Assembly (NCBI GenBank): GCA_017622845.1
Contig: JAGAQJ010000031.1
Span: 62,001 to 126,000, forward strand
Reading direction: 5' to 3'
Source: Lachnospiraceae bacterium
GTDB lineage: Bacteria; Bacillota; Clostridia; Lachnospirales; Lachnospiraceae
Length of the DNA: 64,000 nucleotides
Shown here: one piece after another, positions 44,473-54,649 of the stretch
Layout: each line of letters begins with the position of its first letter
Position numbering within the stretch: the first letter of the stretch is position 1
The notes under the pieces: generated by a model
Told to the model about the DNA's origin: nothing
Database searches by the model: none
Seen by the model: the letters and a program-made list of their open reading frames with translations, nothing else
Program-made: the position numbers and the translations under genes

Positions 44473-45768
44473 TTAATTGTTCTCAAATCTGACATGAATT
44501 GAATTTGCATGTGCCGTAAGCCCTTCCTTTTTTGCAAACAATTCGATATCCTCATGAACTTTTTCAAGAGCCTCTCTCGAATAAGAAATGACACTTGATT
44601 TCTTTACATAGTCATCAACATTTAATGGCGAGAAGAACTTAGCTGTGCCGTTTGTCGGAAGCACATGGTTTGGCCCTGCATAATAATCACCAAGCGGTTC
44701 AGAAGAATATTCGCCAAGGAAAATCGCTCCGGCATTTCGGATTCTTGTCATGGTATCGAATGGGTTTTTGGTCAAAATTTCAAGATGCTCAGAGGCTATC
44801 TCGTTTGCAGCTTCAATAGCGGTTTCCATATCCGGCGCCACAAGAATATATCCGTAATTATCAAGGGATTTCTGTATGATTTCCCGACGTTCAAGCACCT
44901 TTACAAAACCATCGACCTCCTCCGATACCTTTTGTGCAAGCTCATTGCTGGTGGTGATTAAGATAGCAGAGGCAAGCTCGTCATGTTCAGCCTGTGACAA
45001 CAGGTCGGCAGCCACATATCTTGGCGTGGCGCTTTCATCAGCAAGGACAAGGATTTCGGACGGGCCGGCGATGGAATCGATGCTTACATGTCCATAAACA
45101 GCACGCTTTGCAAGCGCTACAAAGATATTTCCGGGTCCTACAATCTTGTCAACCTTGGGAATCATGTCTGTACCATAAGCAAGCGCTGCAATCGCCTGTG
45201 CTCCGCCGACCTTATAGATCACATCGACACCTGCAATATCAGCGGCAACAAGCGTTGCAGGGTTTACCTTTCCATTTGCTCCGGCAGGCGTTGTCATGAT
45301 AATATTCGAAACACCTGCAACCTTGGCAGGAACAACATTCATCAGCGTTGTGGAAGGATAAGCCGCCTTTCCGCCGGGAACATATACGCCCACACTCTGC
45401 ATGGGCGTAATTTTCTGACCAAGGATTGTGCCGTCTTCCTTAGCATCAAACCAGCTCACGCGCTTCTGTTTCTCATGATATGTACGAATGTTAGCAGCAG
45501 AATCCTTCATTACCTGTATAAAGTGCTCGTCAAGCTCCTGATAAGCTGCGTCTATCTCCTCTTTTGTAACCTGAAAATTCTCTTTTGTTATGGTACACTT
45601 GTCAAACTTCAATGAATACTCAAAGATGGCATCTTCCTTGCGCTTTTTTACATTTTCAATAATATCTGCGACAATTTTCTCGTATTCGCCATAATCATTC
45701 GTGCTTCTCTTTAGTAAATTCTCAAGCAAATTCTGCTTTGTCTGATTGTTTAATGTTACGATTCTCAT
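44473..45768 (-). CDS. hisD: Histidinol dehydrogenase
   Basis: Oxidises histidinol to histidine in two NAD-dependent steps. 431 aa with [15 protein letters not shown] (about 132-146), the zinc and catalytic block [14 protein letters not shown] (about 255-268) and SEHLEILT (about 324-331), and [23 protein letters not shown] precedes the ATG, which overlaps the hisG stop. Confidence 0.97.
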   Translation of the reverse strand: MRIVTLNNQTKQNLLENLLKRSTNDYGEYEKIVADIIENVKKRKEDAIFEYSLKFDKCTITKENFQVTKEEIDAAYQELDEHFIQVMKDSAANIRTYHEKQKRVSWFDAKEDGTILGQKITPMQSVGVYVPGGKAAYPSTTLMNVVPAKVAGVSNIIMTTPAGANGKVNPATLVAADIAGVDVIYKVGGAQAIAALAYGTDMIPKVDKIVGPGNIFVALAKRAVYGHVSIDSIAGPSEILVLADESATPRYVAADLLSQAEHDELASAILITTSNELAQKVSEEVDGFVKVLERREIIQKSLDNYGYILVAPDMETAIEAANEIASEHLEILTKNPFDTMTRIRNAGAIFLGEYSSEPLGDYYAGPNHVLPTNGTAKFFSPLNVDDYVKKSSVISYSREALEKVHEDIELFAKKEGLTAHANSIHVRFENN

Positions 45769-46433
45769 AGCTCCTCCTTAAGTGCCTGTAAGATTTCTTT
45801 GATTCTTTCCGCTTCCATTTTCATGCTCACCTGATTCACAATCATCCGCGCAGAAAGCGGACAGATTTCTTCTAATACTTCCAGACCATTTTCTTTCAAC
45901 GTGGAACCGGTCTCCACAATATCGACAATCACATCGCTGAGCCCTACGATGGGGCCAAGCTCTACGGAGCCGTTCAGCTTTATGATGTCAACGGTCTGAT
46001 GCTTTTGATTATAGAAGTAATCCTTTGCAATTTTGGGATATTTGCTGGCGACGCGAATCATATCATGGTGCTGCAGAAGCTCCTTTGCAGAGGCTGGGCC
46101 ACATACACACATACGGCATTTCCCAAAGCCAAGGTCGAGTACCTCGTACACTTTTCTGTTTTCTTCCATAATCGTATCGCTGCCTACGACTCCAATATCA
46201 GCAGCCCCATACTCTACATAGGTAGGCACATCAGGACCTTTTGCAAGGAAAAATTTGAGCTTTAAATCTTCATTCACAAAAATTAATTTTCTGGAATCCT
46301 TATCCTTCATTTCCTCACAGGTAATGCCAATCTTCTCAAGAAGCTCCAGCGTCTTGTTTGCAAGTCTTCCCTTACCAAGTGCAAAGGTAAGGTATCGCAT
46401 ATCCTCTGTTACTTTATTCATACCAAATACCAT
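45765..46433 (-). CDS. hisG: ATP phosphoribosyltransferase, short form catalytic subunit
   Basis: First committed step of histidine synthesis. 222 aa, the short HisG type lacking the C-terminal regulatory domain, hence dependent on HisZ encoded just upstream. Motifs: [14 protein letters not shown] (about 18-31), [12 protein letters not shown] (about 73-84), and the PRPP loop [16 protein letters not shown] (about 168-183). Three in-frame Met codons near the start (46433, 46421, 46400) make the exact start uncertain; none has an ideal ribosome-binding site, so translation may be coupled to hisZ. Confidence 0.95.
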   Translation of the reverse strand: MVFGMNKVTEDMRYLTFALGKGRLANKTLELLEKIGITCEEMKDKDSRKLIFVNEDLKLKFFLAKGPDVPTYVEYGAADIGVVGSDTIMEENRKVYEVLDLGFGKCRMCVCGPASAKELLQHHDMIRVASKYPKIAKDYFYNQKHQTVDIIKLNGSVELGPIVGLSDVIVDIVETGSTLKENGLEVLEEICPLSARMIVNQVSMKMEAERIKEILQALKEEL

Positions 46434-46441
46434 GCCTTTCT

Positions 46442-47623
46442 TTATATAAATAATACCTTTGAAAAGTGATTGTCCTGAGCAAATGCTGCATAATGTTCCT
46501 TAGCTTCTTCCATTTTTAACAGCACTGTAGAGTATCCCTGACTGCGATATTCTTTTGCTTTGGTAAGCGCTGTCCGGAAATCCTCTTTGTAAACAAGCAG
46601 AAGATTTTTGTTTTCAAGTTCAGGACAAAGTTTTTGTCTGGTAAGAGCTGACACAAGGTCATCAATCATCACGACAAAACCTGTTGCGGGCGCCGGCTTT
46701 CCGAATTTCTCCAAAAGCTTGTCGTAACGCCCTCCCTTTGCAATGGCGCTTCCTGTCTGATAGGTATAAGCGCTGAAAATAATACCAGTGTAATAGTTGT
46801 ATTTGCTTACCATAGCGAGGTCAAAGGATATGTATTTGTCTACACCATAAATTTTCAGCAGCTCATATACCTGCTTTAACCGTTCAATTGCTTCTTTCGA
46901 ACGTGGATTGTCTGCATACTCCAGCGCCTCATCAAGAATGTCATAAGAGCCAAACAAATTGCTGACGCTTAAAAGCGCTTCTATTGACTTTTCAGGAATA
47001 TTTTTGCCAAGTAAAAGCTCATGTGCGCCAAAATCATTTCTATTGGATATAAAATCACGCAGTGCAAGCTCTGTCTCCTCATCAAGCTTTGCATTTGCGC
47101 ACAGACCCTTAAAAAATTCAATCTGACCGATGGATACCTGAAACTCTTTCAAACCGGAATTAAGCAGCGCCTCAACAAGCATTGCAATCATTTCGGCATC
47201 TGCTTCGGGGGAAGCATCACCAAGCAGCTCAGCGCCCATCTGCGTCGTTTCCTTCAGCTTTCCCTGTAAGTCATTTGTATTGATAAAGTTATTTCCCGAA
47301 TAACAGAACCGGAGCGGAATCGTCTCATCCATAAAATACTTGGCAACGCATCTTGCTATGGACGGCGTAAAATCCGGTCTGAGAACGAGCGTATTTCCTT
47401 CTTTGTCAAAGAATTTATACAACTCCTTGGAAGGAGTTGTTCCAATCTCCCGGCTAAACACATCAAAAAATTCAAAGGTAGGTGTCTGAATATCCTGATA
47501 ACCGTAGCTGTGAAGCTTTTCGCCAAAAAGCCTTTGGATATTTTGCTTATTTGCATATTCCTTTCCGTATATATCACGCACTCCCTCAGGAGTGTGTACG
47601 AGTCTTTTTCCCATAAAATCCAT
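46442..47623 (-). CDS. hisZ: ATP phosphoribosyltransferase regulatory subunit
   Basis: Histidyl-tRNA-synthetase paralogue that forms the hetero-octamer with short HisG and confers histidine feedback. 393 aa with [13 protein letters not shown] (about 10-22), [13 protein letters not shown] (about 69-81), RFCYSGNNF and a C-terminal [12 protein letters not shown]. Start at 47623 with GGAGG at 8 bp; a reading nine codons longer is unsupported. Read from a near-consensus promoter with palindromic operator-like sequence in the leader. Confidence 0.94.
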   Translation of the reverse strand: MDFMGKRLVHTPEGVRDIYGKEYANKQNIQRLFGEKLHSYGYQDIQTPTFEFFDVFSREIGTTPSKELYKFFDKEGNTLVLRPDFTPSIARCVAKYFMDETIPLRFCYSGNNFINTNDLQGKLKETTQMGAELLGDASPEADAEMIAMLVEALLNSGLKEFQVSIGQIEFFKGLCANAKLDEETELALRDFISNRNDFGAHELLLGKNIPEKSIEALLSVSNLFGSYDILDEALEYADNPRSKEAIERLKQVYELLKIYGVDKYISFDLAMVSKYNYYTGIIFSAYTYQTGSAIAKGGRYDKLLEKFGKPAPATGFVVMIDDLVSALTRQKLCPELENKNLLLVYKEDFRTALTKAKEYRSQGYSTVLLKMEEAKEHYAAFAQDNHFSKVLFI

Positions 47624-47653
47624 GGTGCAAACCTCCATCTTTTTGTTCATACT

Positions 47654-47691
47654 TTAACACGTTAACGTGCTAATTCGTTACTAAGTTAGTA
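47654..47691 (-). promoter_or_regulatory. Palindromic operator candidates in the his leader
   Basis: Perfect 12-bp palindrome CACGTTAACGTG (47658-47669), extended by TTAA and CTAA to 20 bp with one mismatch, plus a second palindrome TACTAAGTTAGTA (47679-47691). Both lie downstream of the -10. The GTTAAC core is shared with TrpR-type operators, so a TrpR-related HisR/YerC repressor is a reasonable guess. Confidence 0.5.
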
Positions 47692-47706
47692 CAGTGCATT
47701 AACCGA

Positions 47707-47735
47707 AGTATACACTCTTTTGTTAGTTGTGTCAA
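47707..47735 (-). promoter_or_regulatory. his operon promoter
   Basis: On the - strand TTGACA (47730-47735), 17 bp, TATACT (47707-47712). The -35 box contains the stop codon of recU. Confidence 0.8.
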
Positions 47736-48265
47736 CCTCTCTCATTCAAATCAAGCTGAATCATGTCTAAATACGGGACCATTTGTCCGCCTTTATGTTT
47801 TATAAAATAGTTATCCTTTAATTCATCAAAGCGAAAGCTTTTTCTGCCGCCGTTTTCCATTCTGTCCCAAAAGCCATTTAATTCACGAATACTCATATAA
47901 TACATCACATCACGGGAAGTATAGTAAATGAGGAAAAAGGCGATGCCATCCTGCTTGTCGAAATCTCTCATAAACTGAACCTGATGCGGATGAATATTCT
48001 GCAGGGCAAAGGTATCGACTGCACATTCCTTCGCATCAAAGCATACGGGAATCCCCTGAACGGCACCTATGTAATCGACAGTGCTTTTCTGATCGAAATA
48101 TGCCAATGTAATATGTCTTGTTTCCTTATCAATTGTTATCGGGGTGATAGGCGTTGGAACCTTCTGAATCAGCGCAAGTCCGTTTTCTCTATATTTTTCA
48201 TTGGTCAGATTAATCATTTCCTCTAAAAGGGAACCGCGAAGCCCTCTCGAACTCCAAGTAGGCAT
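47732..48265 (-). CDS. recU: Holliday junction resolvase RecU
   Basis: Cleaves four-way junctions in recombinational repair of Firmicutes. 177 aa beginning PTWSSRGLRGSLLEEMINLT; the metal-binding nuclease core is STVDYIG (about 78-84) and CFDAKECAVDTF (about 91-102), then IHPHQVQFM, GIAFFLIYY and FWDRMENGGRKSF, all matching RecU blocks I know. The ATG at 48265 follows a GGAGGAGGAG run; a longer frame runs into the next gene and is rejected. RecU is usually beside a PBP1 gene; that is not so here. Confidence 0.92.
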   Translation of the reverse strand: MPTWSSRGLRGSLLEEMINLTNEKYRENGLALIQKVPTPITPITIDKETRHITLAYFDQKSTVDYIGAVQGIPVCFDAKECAVDTFALQNIHPHQVQFMRDFDKQDGIAFFLIYYTSRDVMYYMSIRELNGFWDRMENGGRKSFRFDELKDNYFIKHKGGQMVPYLDMIQLDLNERG

Positions 48266-48267
48266 AA

Positions 48268-49281
48268 CTACTCCTCCTCCAAAAGCTTTTGGAAAATGGC
48301 AGGAGGCGGACATTCCAGCACTTTTCCCGAAAGCTGTGCAAAGTTCTGCTCAGAATTTACAGGAAAAACCAGCTTATGAGCATGAAGCATCTGATTTTTG
48401 ACGCCTTTCCGGACATACTTACGATTGGCTGCTTCATCACCATACTTCATATCTCCCAGAATCGGATGCCCAATTGATGCCAAATGCGCACGTATCTGAT
48501 GTGTTTTTCCGGTAAAAAGCTGAACCTCCAGCATCGTAATATGTTTTCCTTCCCGAACAGAATGGACGGCTGTATCAATAAAGTCTGCTTCTTTTTTGCG
48601 TGATTCCGGGATATCTGCTTCTCTCTTATAAACAGTTACTTTATTTTGCCTGGTATCTTTATATAAATATCCTGTGATGCGTTCATTGATTGCTACAGTG
48701 CCCCAAACCAGACAATAATAGTACTTTTGAAGGGACTTGTCCTTGATGATGCGATTCATATACTGGCTTCCGGCAAGCGTTTTTCCACACACTACCATTC
48801 CCGATGTATTGCGGTCAAGCCTGTTGCAGATAGAAGGCTTAAAAGTCGAAAGGGAGTCCGGCGTTAACTTTTTGTGTGTAAGCAGGTATCCAATGAGCCA
48901 TTCATTGACACTGATATCCGCTGGATTTGCTTTTTGTGACAATACGCCTGACGGTTTATTAACAACAAGAACATGCTCGTCCTCATAAACAATTTCTAAA
49001 GTCTTTAATGCTGCATAAGCCTGTTCGTATGGAAATGTCTCAGAGCTGTTGCTTGTGGTATTTCCACTGAACTTTTGAAAAGTATCGTCTGATAAAAACA
49101 GCTTGACTTCATCATGAATACACAGAATTTCTTTTCCGTCTGCTTTTTTTCCATTTAAAATAATATTCTTTTTTCTCAGCATTTTGTAGATAAAACTGTC
49201 AGGAGCGTCTTTTAACAATTTTTTCAGATACTTGTCAAAGCGCTGTCCTGATTCATTTGAAGTTATGTTTGTCAAAATCAT
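48268..49281 (-). CDS. RluA-family pseudouridine synthase
   Basis: 337 aa with an N-terminal S4 domain (about 10-70), the catalytic motif NRLDRNTSGMV (Asp at about 171) and FTGKTHQIRAHLASIGHP (about 255-272). Target uridines cannot be assigned; it is more divergent than the RluD-type protein at 26833-27756. Start at 49281 gives the expected N-terminus; the 16-codon extension overlaps the preceding gene. Ends 2 bp before recU. Confidence 0.9.
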   Translation of the reverse strand: MILTNITSNESGQRFDKYLKKLLKDAPDSFIYKMLRKKNIILNGKKADGKEILCIHDEVKLFLSDDTFQKFSGNTTSNSSETFPYEQAYAALKTLEIVYEDEHVLVVNKPSGVLSQKANPADISVNEWLIGYLLTHKKLTPDSLSTFKPSICNRLDRNTSGMVVCGKTLAGSQYMNRIIKDKSLQKYYYCLVWGTVAINERITGYLYKDTRQNKVTVYKREADIPESRKKEADFIDTAVHSVREGKHITMLEVQLFTGKTHQIRAHLASIGHPILGDMKYGDEAANRKYVRKGVKNQMLHAHKLVFPVNSEQNFAQLSGKVLECPPPAIFQKLLEEE

Positions 49282-49294
49282 TTGTTTTTGCCTA

Positions 49295-49861
49295 TTAAAG
49301 TGAAATGTCACACAGAAGTTCCAGAACATCAGTTTCCTTTTTGCTTCCTTCCAGTTCTTGAAGCTGAGTTAACCGCTCCGTGAAACGCTTCTGCTCATCA
49401 AATATTTTTACGGTTACATTTTTCAGACTGTTTTGCTTTAACATATCTTTGATATGCTCTTCACAGGCAGTCGTATTGCAGCTTTTAAATTCAGTATAGC
49501 CTATCAGGTTATTTCCGCGTATGGCAAAACAGGTGATAGGAAAATTGAGCTTGTAGGAGGTAAGATACATACTGTAAAGGACTGACAGTTCACCCGTTTT
49601 TGCAGCAATTTCCTCATAAATCCCGGGACTGAATTTGGGAATCCGGATATACATAATGGCTGATACAAGGCTTTTGCTTGACGGAAGAAGTCCTAAAACA
49701 GCGACTACCGTCAGAAGATTTTCCTTTTTCCCTGTAGAGAAATATCCTAATAAAAATACTGCAATGGATATCAGAAAATATACAGCAGTAAGCAGGATTA
49801 CCTTTTTTTTCTCGTAGATGGGATAACCAAATTCGCCCTTTTTTACCTTTTGTTTCTTCAT
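49295..49861 (-). CDS. Conserved-looking membrane protein of unknown function
   Basis: 188 aa. A Lys-rich N-terminus, two membrane helices (about 20-41 and 48-70), then a soluble C-terminal domain of about 115 residues with a Cys pair (SCNTTACEE, about 127-135) and a charged end. I do not recognise the family. AGGAG precedes the ATG by about 10 bp. It ends 13 bp before the RluA-family gene, so the two are probably co-transcribed. Confidence 0.7.
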   Translation of the reverse strand: MKKQKVKKGEFGYPIYEKKKVILLTAVYFLISIAVFLLGYFSTGKKENLLTVVAVLGLLPSSKSLVSAIMYIRIPKFSPGIYEEIAAKTGELSVLYSMYLTSYKLNFPITCFAIRGNNLIGYTEFKSCNTTACEEHIKDMLKQNSLKNVTVKIFDEQKRFTERLTQLQELEGSKKETDVLELLCDISL

Positions 49862-49936
49862 CTTATATCTTCTCCTATTTGTACTGACTGTGGCTGTCCA
49901 GACCTGCCAAAATGGTTACTGTTGGTTCAATTTTTA

Positions 49937-50698
49937 TTATTTCAGGAATCTCATGATTTCAAGAATAATGCTGTGCGGAACTGCTTTTGCAGCGGCCTCA
50001 AAGCTTTTAATCCAAGGTCCGTACACAGATTTTTCACGCTTGTGATAAGAATCTGCAATCGCTTTTTCAACAACGAGGTCTGCACGAGCCATAGTAAGCT
50101 TTTTCACAGCGAGCGTACTTCCGTTTTTCTCTGCGATATCAAAAAAAGGTGTATCGACAGGTCCCGGACAAACGGCTGTCACATAGATTTTCTTTGACCT
50201 TAATTCCTGGTTTAAAGCTCTGGAAAAGCTATATACATAAGATTTTGTTGCCGCATATACTGCAAAATTCGGCTGAGGCAGAAAGGCCGCACTTGAGGCA
50301 AGCTGAATAATCCTGCTGTTTTTCTTCATATATGGCAGGCACAGATAAGTCATCTGTGTCAGCGCCCGGCAGTTGACGTCAATCATGCCAAGCTCATCAT
50401 GAATATCCGATGTGGAGAAATCTCCCATAATTCCATATCCGGCACAGTTGACGAGCATGCGGATTACAGGCTTCTCAGCAGCCAGCAGATTTTCCAGTCT
50501 TTTCATATGTGCTTCATTTGTGACATCCATGTCAAGTACGCGTGTTGTATGTTCAAGATACTGTGCGACCTCGAGCATTGCTTCCTTTCGGCGTGCGATA
50601 AGCCATATTTCATCAATACTGTTAAAGGTGTTATCTAACTGTAAAGCAAATTCTGCGCCCATACCTGAGGACGCACCGGTAATAATGATTACATTCAT
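49937..50698 (-). CDS. Short-chain dehydrogenase/reductase
   Basis: 253 aa NAD(P)-dependent oxidoreductase of the classical SDR fold: cofactor loop TGASSGMG (about 7-14), LVNCAGYG (about 82-89), catalytic Ser in LASSAAF (about 134-140) and YAATK (about 147-151), with PGPVDTPF after it. Arg residues after strand 2 (IARRKEA) suggest NADP. Substrate unknown. Start at 50698 with AAAGGA 8-9 bp upstream. Confidence 0.92.
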   Translation of the reverse strand: MNVIIITGASSGMGAEFALQLDNTFNSIDEIWLIARRKEAMLEVAQYLEHTTRVLDMDVTNEAHMKRLENLLAAEKPVIRMLVNCAGYGIMGDFSTSDIHDELGMIDVNCRALTQMTYLCLPYMKKNSRIIQLASSAAFLPQPNFAVYAATKSYVYSFSRALNQELRSKKIYVTAVCPGPVDTPFFDIAEKNGSTLAVKKLTMARADLVVEKAIADSYHKREKSVYGPWIKSFEAAAKAVPHSIILEIMRFLK

Positions 50699-50767
50699 GA
50701 AGCATTTCCTTTCTGCTGCGATAATTGTTTTCATTCAGATTTTTGATGGGTCAAAACCAATTATTTC

Positions 50768-50781
50768 GTAACTATTCAGTC
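50768..50781 (+). repeat. Copy of the GTAACAGTTCAGCC intergenic motif (variant GTAACTATTCAGTC)
   Basis: In the 97-bp spacer between the ygiQ end and the SDR start. Confidence 0.4.
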
Positions 50782-50795
50782 CCCTCATAGTTACA

Positions 50796-52823
50796 TTATT
50801 TCTTTTTATGCGTATTCCGGATTGTCTTCTTTTTCATGTTGTTTTTTTTCGTATTGTTTTCTTTCACATTGCTTTTCTTAACATTCTTGTCTTTTGCATT
50901 CCTATTAGTCTGTTTGCTGTCGCTGCTTTTCTGATATTTATTATTGCTCTTTTGGTAAATTTTATCAGATGATTTTTTGTCCCTGTGCTGGTTTGCTGGT
51001 CTGCCTGTCTCAGAAGCAAGCCTTCTTGGCTTAATCAGGCAGTGCTTTTCGAAACCAATCAAATCTTCACGTCCTGCAAGCTTTAGTGCCTCACGCACGA
51101 GGTCATAATTTTGGGGATTGCGGTATTGTATCAGTGCTCTCTGCATTGCCTTTTCATGCGGATTTTTACAGACATAGACCGGCTTCATATCCGTTGGGTC
51201 GATTCCGGTGTAATACATAACGGTCGACATCGTTGAAGGTGTCGGATAAAAATCCTGCACCTGCTCCGGCATGTAGCCGATATCCCTTAAATATTCTGCA
51301 AGCGCTACTGCCTCTTTCATGGTAGAGCCTGGATGCGATGACATTAAGTACGGCACTAAAAACTGATTTTTACCGATTTTCTGATTGAGTCTGCGGTATT
51401 TCTCCGTAAAAGCCTCATATACAGCATTCTCAGGTTTTCCCATTTTAGACAAAACAGCATCACAAATATGCTCTGGTGCGACCTTAAGCTGTCCGCTGAT
51501 ATGATGCTCTACAAGTTCCCTGAAAAAAGTATCATCTTTATCGAGCAAAAGATAATCAAATCGGATACCGGAGCGGACAAACACCTTTTTCACATTAGGA
51601 AGCTTTCTCAGCTTACGCAAAAGCGACAGATAGTCAGCATGATCAACCTCAAGGTTCGGGCAGGGCTTGGGACACAGACATTGCCTATGCTTGCAGACAC
51701 CTGCTTTTAACTGTTTTTGGCATGACGGCTGTCTAAAGTTTGCTGTTGGTCCGCCGACATCATGAATATATCCTTTAAAATCCTTATCCTGTGTGATAAG
51801 CTTTGCTTCCTCAAGAATGGATTCATGGCTTCGAACCTGTATGATACGCCCTTGATGAAAGGTCAATGCGCAGAAATTACAGCCGCCGAAGCATCCCCGG
51901 TTGCTAATCAGAGAAAATTTAATCTCGGTAATCGCAGGCACACCGCCTGCTTCCTCATAAGAGGGGTGATAGGTTCTTTGATATGGCAGCGCATAGACAT
52001 CGTCCATTTCCTGCATGGAAAGCGGAGGCTGCGGTACATTCTGCACAACATAGATGCCGTTGGGATATGGCTCTATCAGCGTTTTACCGTTAAAAGGGTC
52101 TGTATTATCATGCTGTATCTTAAAGCTTTTGGCATACAGCGTTTTATTGGCAAGCATATCATTGTAAGATGGCAGCAGCTCATAATCATAAAGGGTTGAA
52201 ATATCTTTTGTTTTATAGACAGTTCCGGAGATAAATGTTAAATCTTTCACAGAAATGCCGCTGTTGAGCGCATCTGCTATTTCAATAACAGACTTCTCTC
52301 CCATGCCATAAGAAATGATGTCCGCCTGACTGTCAAGCAAGATGGAACGCTTGAAAGAATCGGACCAGTAATCATAATGCGCCATGCGTCGAAGGCTCGC
52401 TTCGATACCTCCGATAATAATTGGCGTATTGCGGTATTTTTTACGAATCAGATTGCTGTATACAACAGTCGCATGGTCGGGTCTTTTATACGCGGCGCCT
52501 CCGGGAGTGTAGGCGTCCGTCTCACGATGCTTTTTTGAAACATAATAGTGATTTACCATAGAATCCATATTTCCGGAGGAAACGAAAAAGCCAAGCCGCG
52601 GTGTTCCTAAAACGGTGATGCTCTCATCATTTTTCCAATCCGGCTGTGAAATAATGCCGACATGATATCCATGAGCCTGGAGCAGGCGCGTGATAATCGC
52701 ATGTCCAAATGACGGGTGATCAACATACGCATCACCTGTAACATATATGAAATCTAACTGTTCTATTCCAAGCTCTTGCACTTCTTCCATTGTCATCGGA
52801 AGAAAACCATTCGCAAGTGACAA
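50796..52823 (-). CDS. YgiQ family radical SAM protein
   Basis: 675 aa. An N-terminal UPF0313 region ([20 protein letters not shown], about 33-52), a radical SAM core with [18 protein letters not shown] (C-x3-C-x2-C, about 311-328), and an extra Cys-rich insert ([12 protein letters not shown], about 378-389). The last 60 residues are a low-complexity K/N/S tail. Function unknown. A TTG start at 52823 fits GAGGAGG 9 bp upstream and gives the expected N-terminus; ATG codons 9 and 11 residues later are alternatives. Confidence 0.92.
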   Translation of the reverse strand: MSLANGFLPMTMEEVQELGIEQLDFIYVTGDAYVDHPSFGHAIITRLLQAHGYHVGIISQPDWKNDESITVLGTPRLGFFVSSGNMDSMVNHYYVSKKHRETDAYTPGGAAYKRPDHATVVYSNLIRKKYRNTPIIIGGIEASLRRMAHYDYWSDSFKRSILLDSQADIISYGMGEKSVIEIADALNSGISVKDLTFISGTVYKTKDISTLYDYELLPSYNDMLANKTLYAKSFKIQHDNTDPFNGKTLIEPYPNGIYVVQNVPQPPLSMQEMDDVYALPYQRTYHPSYEEAGGVPAITEIKFSLISNRGCFGGCNFCALTFHQGRIIQVRSHESILEEAKLITQDKDFKGYIHDVGGPTANFRQPSCQKQLKAGVCKHRQCLCPKPCPNLEVDHADYLSLLRKLRKLPNVKKVFVRSGIRFDYLLLDKDDTFFRELVEHHISGQLKVAPEHICDAVLSKMGKPENAVYEAFTEKYRRLNQKIGKNQFLVPYLMSSHPGSTMKEAVALAEYLRDIGYMPEQVQDFYPTPSTMSTVMYYTGIDPTDMKPVYVCKNPHEKAMQRALIQYRNPQNYDLVREALKLAGREDLIGFEKHCLIKPRRLASETGRPANQHRDKKSSDKIYQKSNNKYQKSSDSKQTNRNAKDKNVKKSNVKENNTKKNNMKKKTIRNTHKKK

Positions 52824-52841
52824 TTTTATCGTCCTCCTCTG

Positions 52842-53558
52842 TTAATTGTTATATGATGCTAATTCTGTAATTTCCTGTTCTGTGAGAGGTCTGTATGCAC
52901 CCTTTGGCAATGTTTTGTCAAGCAAAAGCGGTCCCATAGAAAGTCTTTTCAGATATATTACACGCCCTCCGACTGCTTCGACCATTCTCTTGACCTGATG
53001 AAAACGCCCTTCTGTAATCGTGAGCTTTATCGTATAAGTCATGTCTGCCTGTGTCAGCAGTTCCACCTTTGCTGGCAGCGTAGGCGCATCATCGCCAATG
53101 TCCACTCCTGTTTCTAATATTTTGATTTTCTCCTCATTGATGCTTCCACTGCATTCTGCGTAATAAGTCTTTGCCACATGCTTTCTTGGCGAAAGGAGAT
53201 TGTGTGCAAGCTCACCATCATTCGTAATCAGCAAAAGTCCTTCGGTATCTTTGTCAAGCCTTCCTACCGGAAATAAATCCCTTCCGGCAGCATCCTTCAG
53301 CAAATCCATAACGGTCTTATCCTGCTTATCGCTTGTGGCAGTCACAACGCCCGCCGGTTTATGGAGCATATAATAATATGTACTCTGATAAACAAGCAAT
53401 TTTCCTAAATAAGCAACTGCATCTTTCTTCTCATCAAGCTTAAAATCAGGCTTTTTGATAATCATATCGTTGACTGATATACTGCCTTTTCTGATATATT
53501 CTTTTACCTGGTTTCGGGTGCCAAGCTGCATGTCACACAAAAACTTGTCTAATCTCAT
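52842..53558 (-). CDS. rsuA: RsuA-family small-subunit rRNA pseudouridine synthase
   Basis: 238 aa with an N-terminal S4 domain (MRLDKFLCDMQLGTRNQVKE), YMLHKPAGVVTAT (about 63-75), catalytic VGRLDKDTEGLLL (Asp at about 102) and EGRFHQVKRMVEAVGG (about 187-202). The family makes pseudouridine 516 in 16S rRNA or related sites. GAGAGG precedes the ATG. Ends 18 bp before ygiQ, so co-transcription is likely. Confidence 0.92.
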   Translation of the reverse strand: MRLDKFLCDMQLGTRNQVKEYIRKGSISVNDMIIKKPDFKLDEKKDAVAYLGKLLVYQSTYYYMLHKPAGVVTATSDKQDKTVMDLLKDAAGRDLFPVGRLDKDTEGLLLITNDGELAHNLLSPRKHVAKTYYAECSGSINEEKIKILETGVDIGDDAPTLPAKVELLTQADMTYTIKLTITEGRFHQVKRMVEAVGGRVIYLKRLSMGPLLLDKTLPKGAYRPLTEQEITELASYNN

Positions 53559-53618
53559 GAAGAACCTCTCATTTCATAAATTATCTATAAGTTTTATACG
53601 AATGCTTTTTCATAGAAT

Positions 53619-53632
53619 GTAACTATTCGGTC
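53619..53632 (+). repeat. Copy of the GTAACAGTTCAGCC intergenic motif (variant GTAACTATTCGGTC)
   Basis: Between divergent rsuA and ylbJ; it directly abuts the first ATG of ylbJ. Confidence 0.35.
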
Positions 53633-54637
53633 ATGCACATTCATAATTTCCGTAAACGTGCTATAGAATATAATAAACGGATTTCCGGTGAGTATATGCT
53701 GTTAAAAACCTTAGCATATCTTCTGCTTATTATCATCATACTAAGCCACCCTGACGATACTTTTCAATATGCATATGAGGGGCTGTATCAGTGGGCAGCA
53801 AAGATGGTGCCTACCTTGTTTCCATTTATGATGATTAGCTCTATTATGGTCTATAGCGGCGCTGATTTAGAGCTTGGAAGCATGCTGGGCAAATTCATGA
53901 AAAAAATCTTTCGATACAGCAGATATGGGCTGTATGCAATATTTATGGGCTTTTTCTGTGGTTTCCCAATGGGCGCTAAGGTAGTCAGCGAGCTTTTTGA
54001 AAAAGATAAAATCAGCAAAGCAGAGGCAAATACGCTTCTTGCTTTCTGCAATAATATCGGACCTGCCTATTTCATGGGAATTATTATGCCGATATTACAT
54101 GAAAGCGGATATCATACCATAGTGCCCTTCGTGTTTGGAATGTATGGAATTCCTGCACTTTATGGAGTTATCTTAGGTCACATGCAGTCAAAGAAATCTC
54201 AGATTTTAAATATTTATGACTCTGATGAAAACAGCAGTCCAACCTGTGCGCAAAAATCTTCTCTGGCGACAACGCTGAAAAAATCCTGTATTGACAATAC
54301 ACAGTCTTTGATTATCCTTGGCGGATACATTACCTTCACCAACGCTTTTCGGATTTTTCTTGATTTTATACCCTTGTCAGCCAACAGCAAATGTATTTTA
54401 TCAAGCTTTTTGGAGATTATCGGCGGCGTACAGGCGATTTACACCACAACGCTGACGCCGGAGCAAAAGGTCTTCTGGATTATGACTGCTCTATGCTTCG
54501 GCGGTGTCTCCTGTATCCTGCAGACTAGCAGTTTTCTTGAAAAGTCTGGCCTGTCCCTTATATATTATTTAAAGCATAAAACAATTATTACGCTTGTTTC
54601 AGCAGGCTATTATTTGATGCTGACAAAGCTGCTTTAA
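53633..54637 (+). CDS. ylbJ: YlbJ-like sporulation integral membrane protein (nucleoside-recognition/Gate domain)
   Basis: 334 aa with about eight membrane helices and the gate-domain signatures VPTLFPFMMISSIMVYSG (about 60-77), GFFCGFPMGAKVVSEL (about 103-118) and FCNNIGPAYFMG (about 139-150). Bacillus YlbJ is under mother-cell control and needed for spore cortex. It is the only + strand gene in the right-hand block. The start is uncertain: 53633 has no good ribosome-binding site, and the ATG at 53696 gives a more typical N-terminus but has GGTGAG too close. Confidence 0.85.
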   Translation: MHIHNFRKRAIEYNKRISGEYMLLKTLAYLLLIIIILSHPDDTFQYAYEGLYQWAAKMVPTLFPFMMISSIMVYSGADLELGSMLGKFMKKIFRYSRYGLYAIFMGFFCGFPMGAKVVSELFEKDKISKAEANTLLAFCNNIGPAYFMGIIMPILHESGYHTIVPFVFGMYGIPALYGVILGHMQSKKSQILNIYDSDENSSPTCAQKSSLATTLKKSCIDNTQSLIILGGYITFTNAFRIFLDFIPLSANSKCILSSFLEIIGGVQAIYTTTLTPEQKVFWIMTALCFGGVSCILQTSSFLEKSGLSLIYYLKHKTIITLVSAGYYLMLTKLL

Positions 54638-54649
54638 CCTTAACGAGTC

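Noticed and set aside
45088-45615. 175-codon + strand frame opposite hisD
   Set aside because: Shadow of the hisD coding sequence; no initiation signal.
47651-47731. T-box riboswitch upstream of hisZ
   Set aside because: The leader is only about 75 nt, with no specifier loop, TGGNACCGCG-type T-box sequence or terminator helix.
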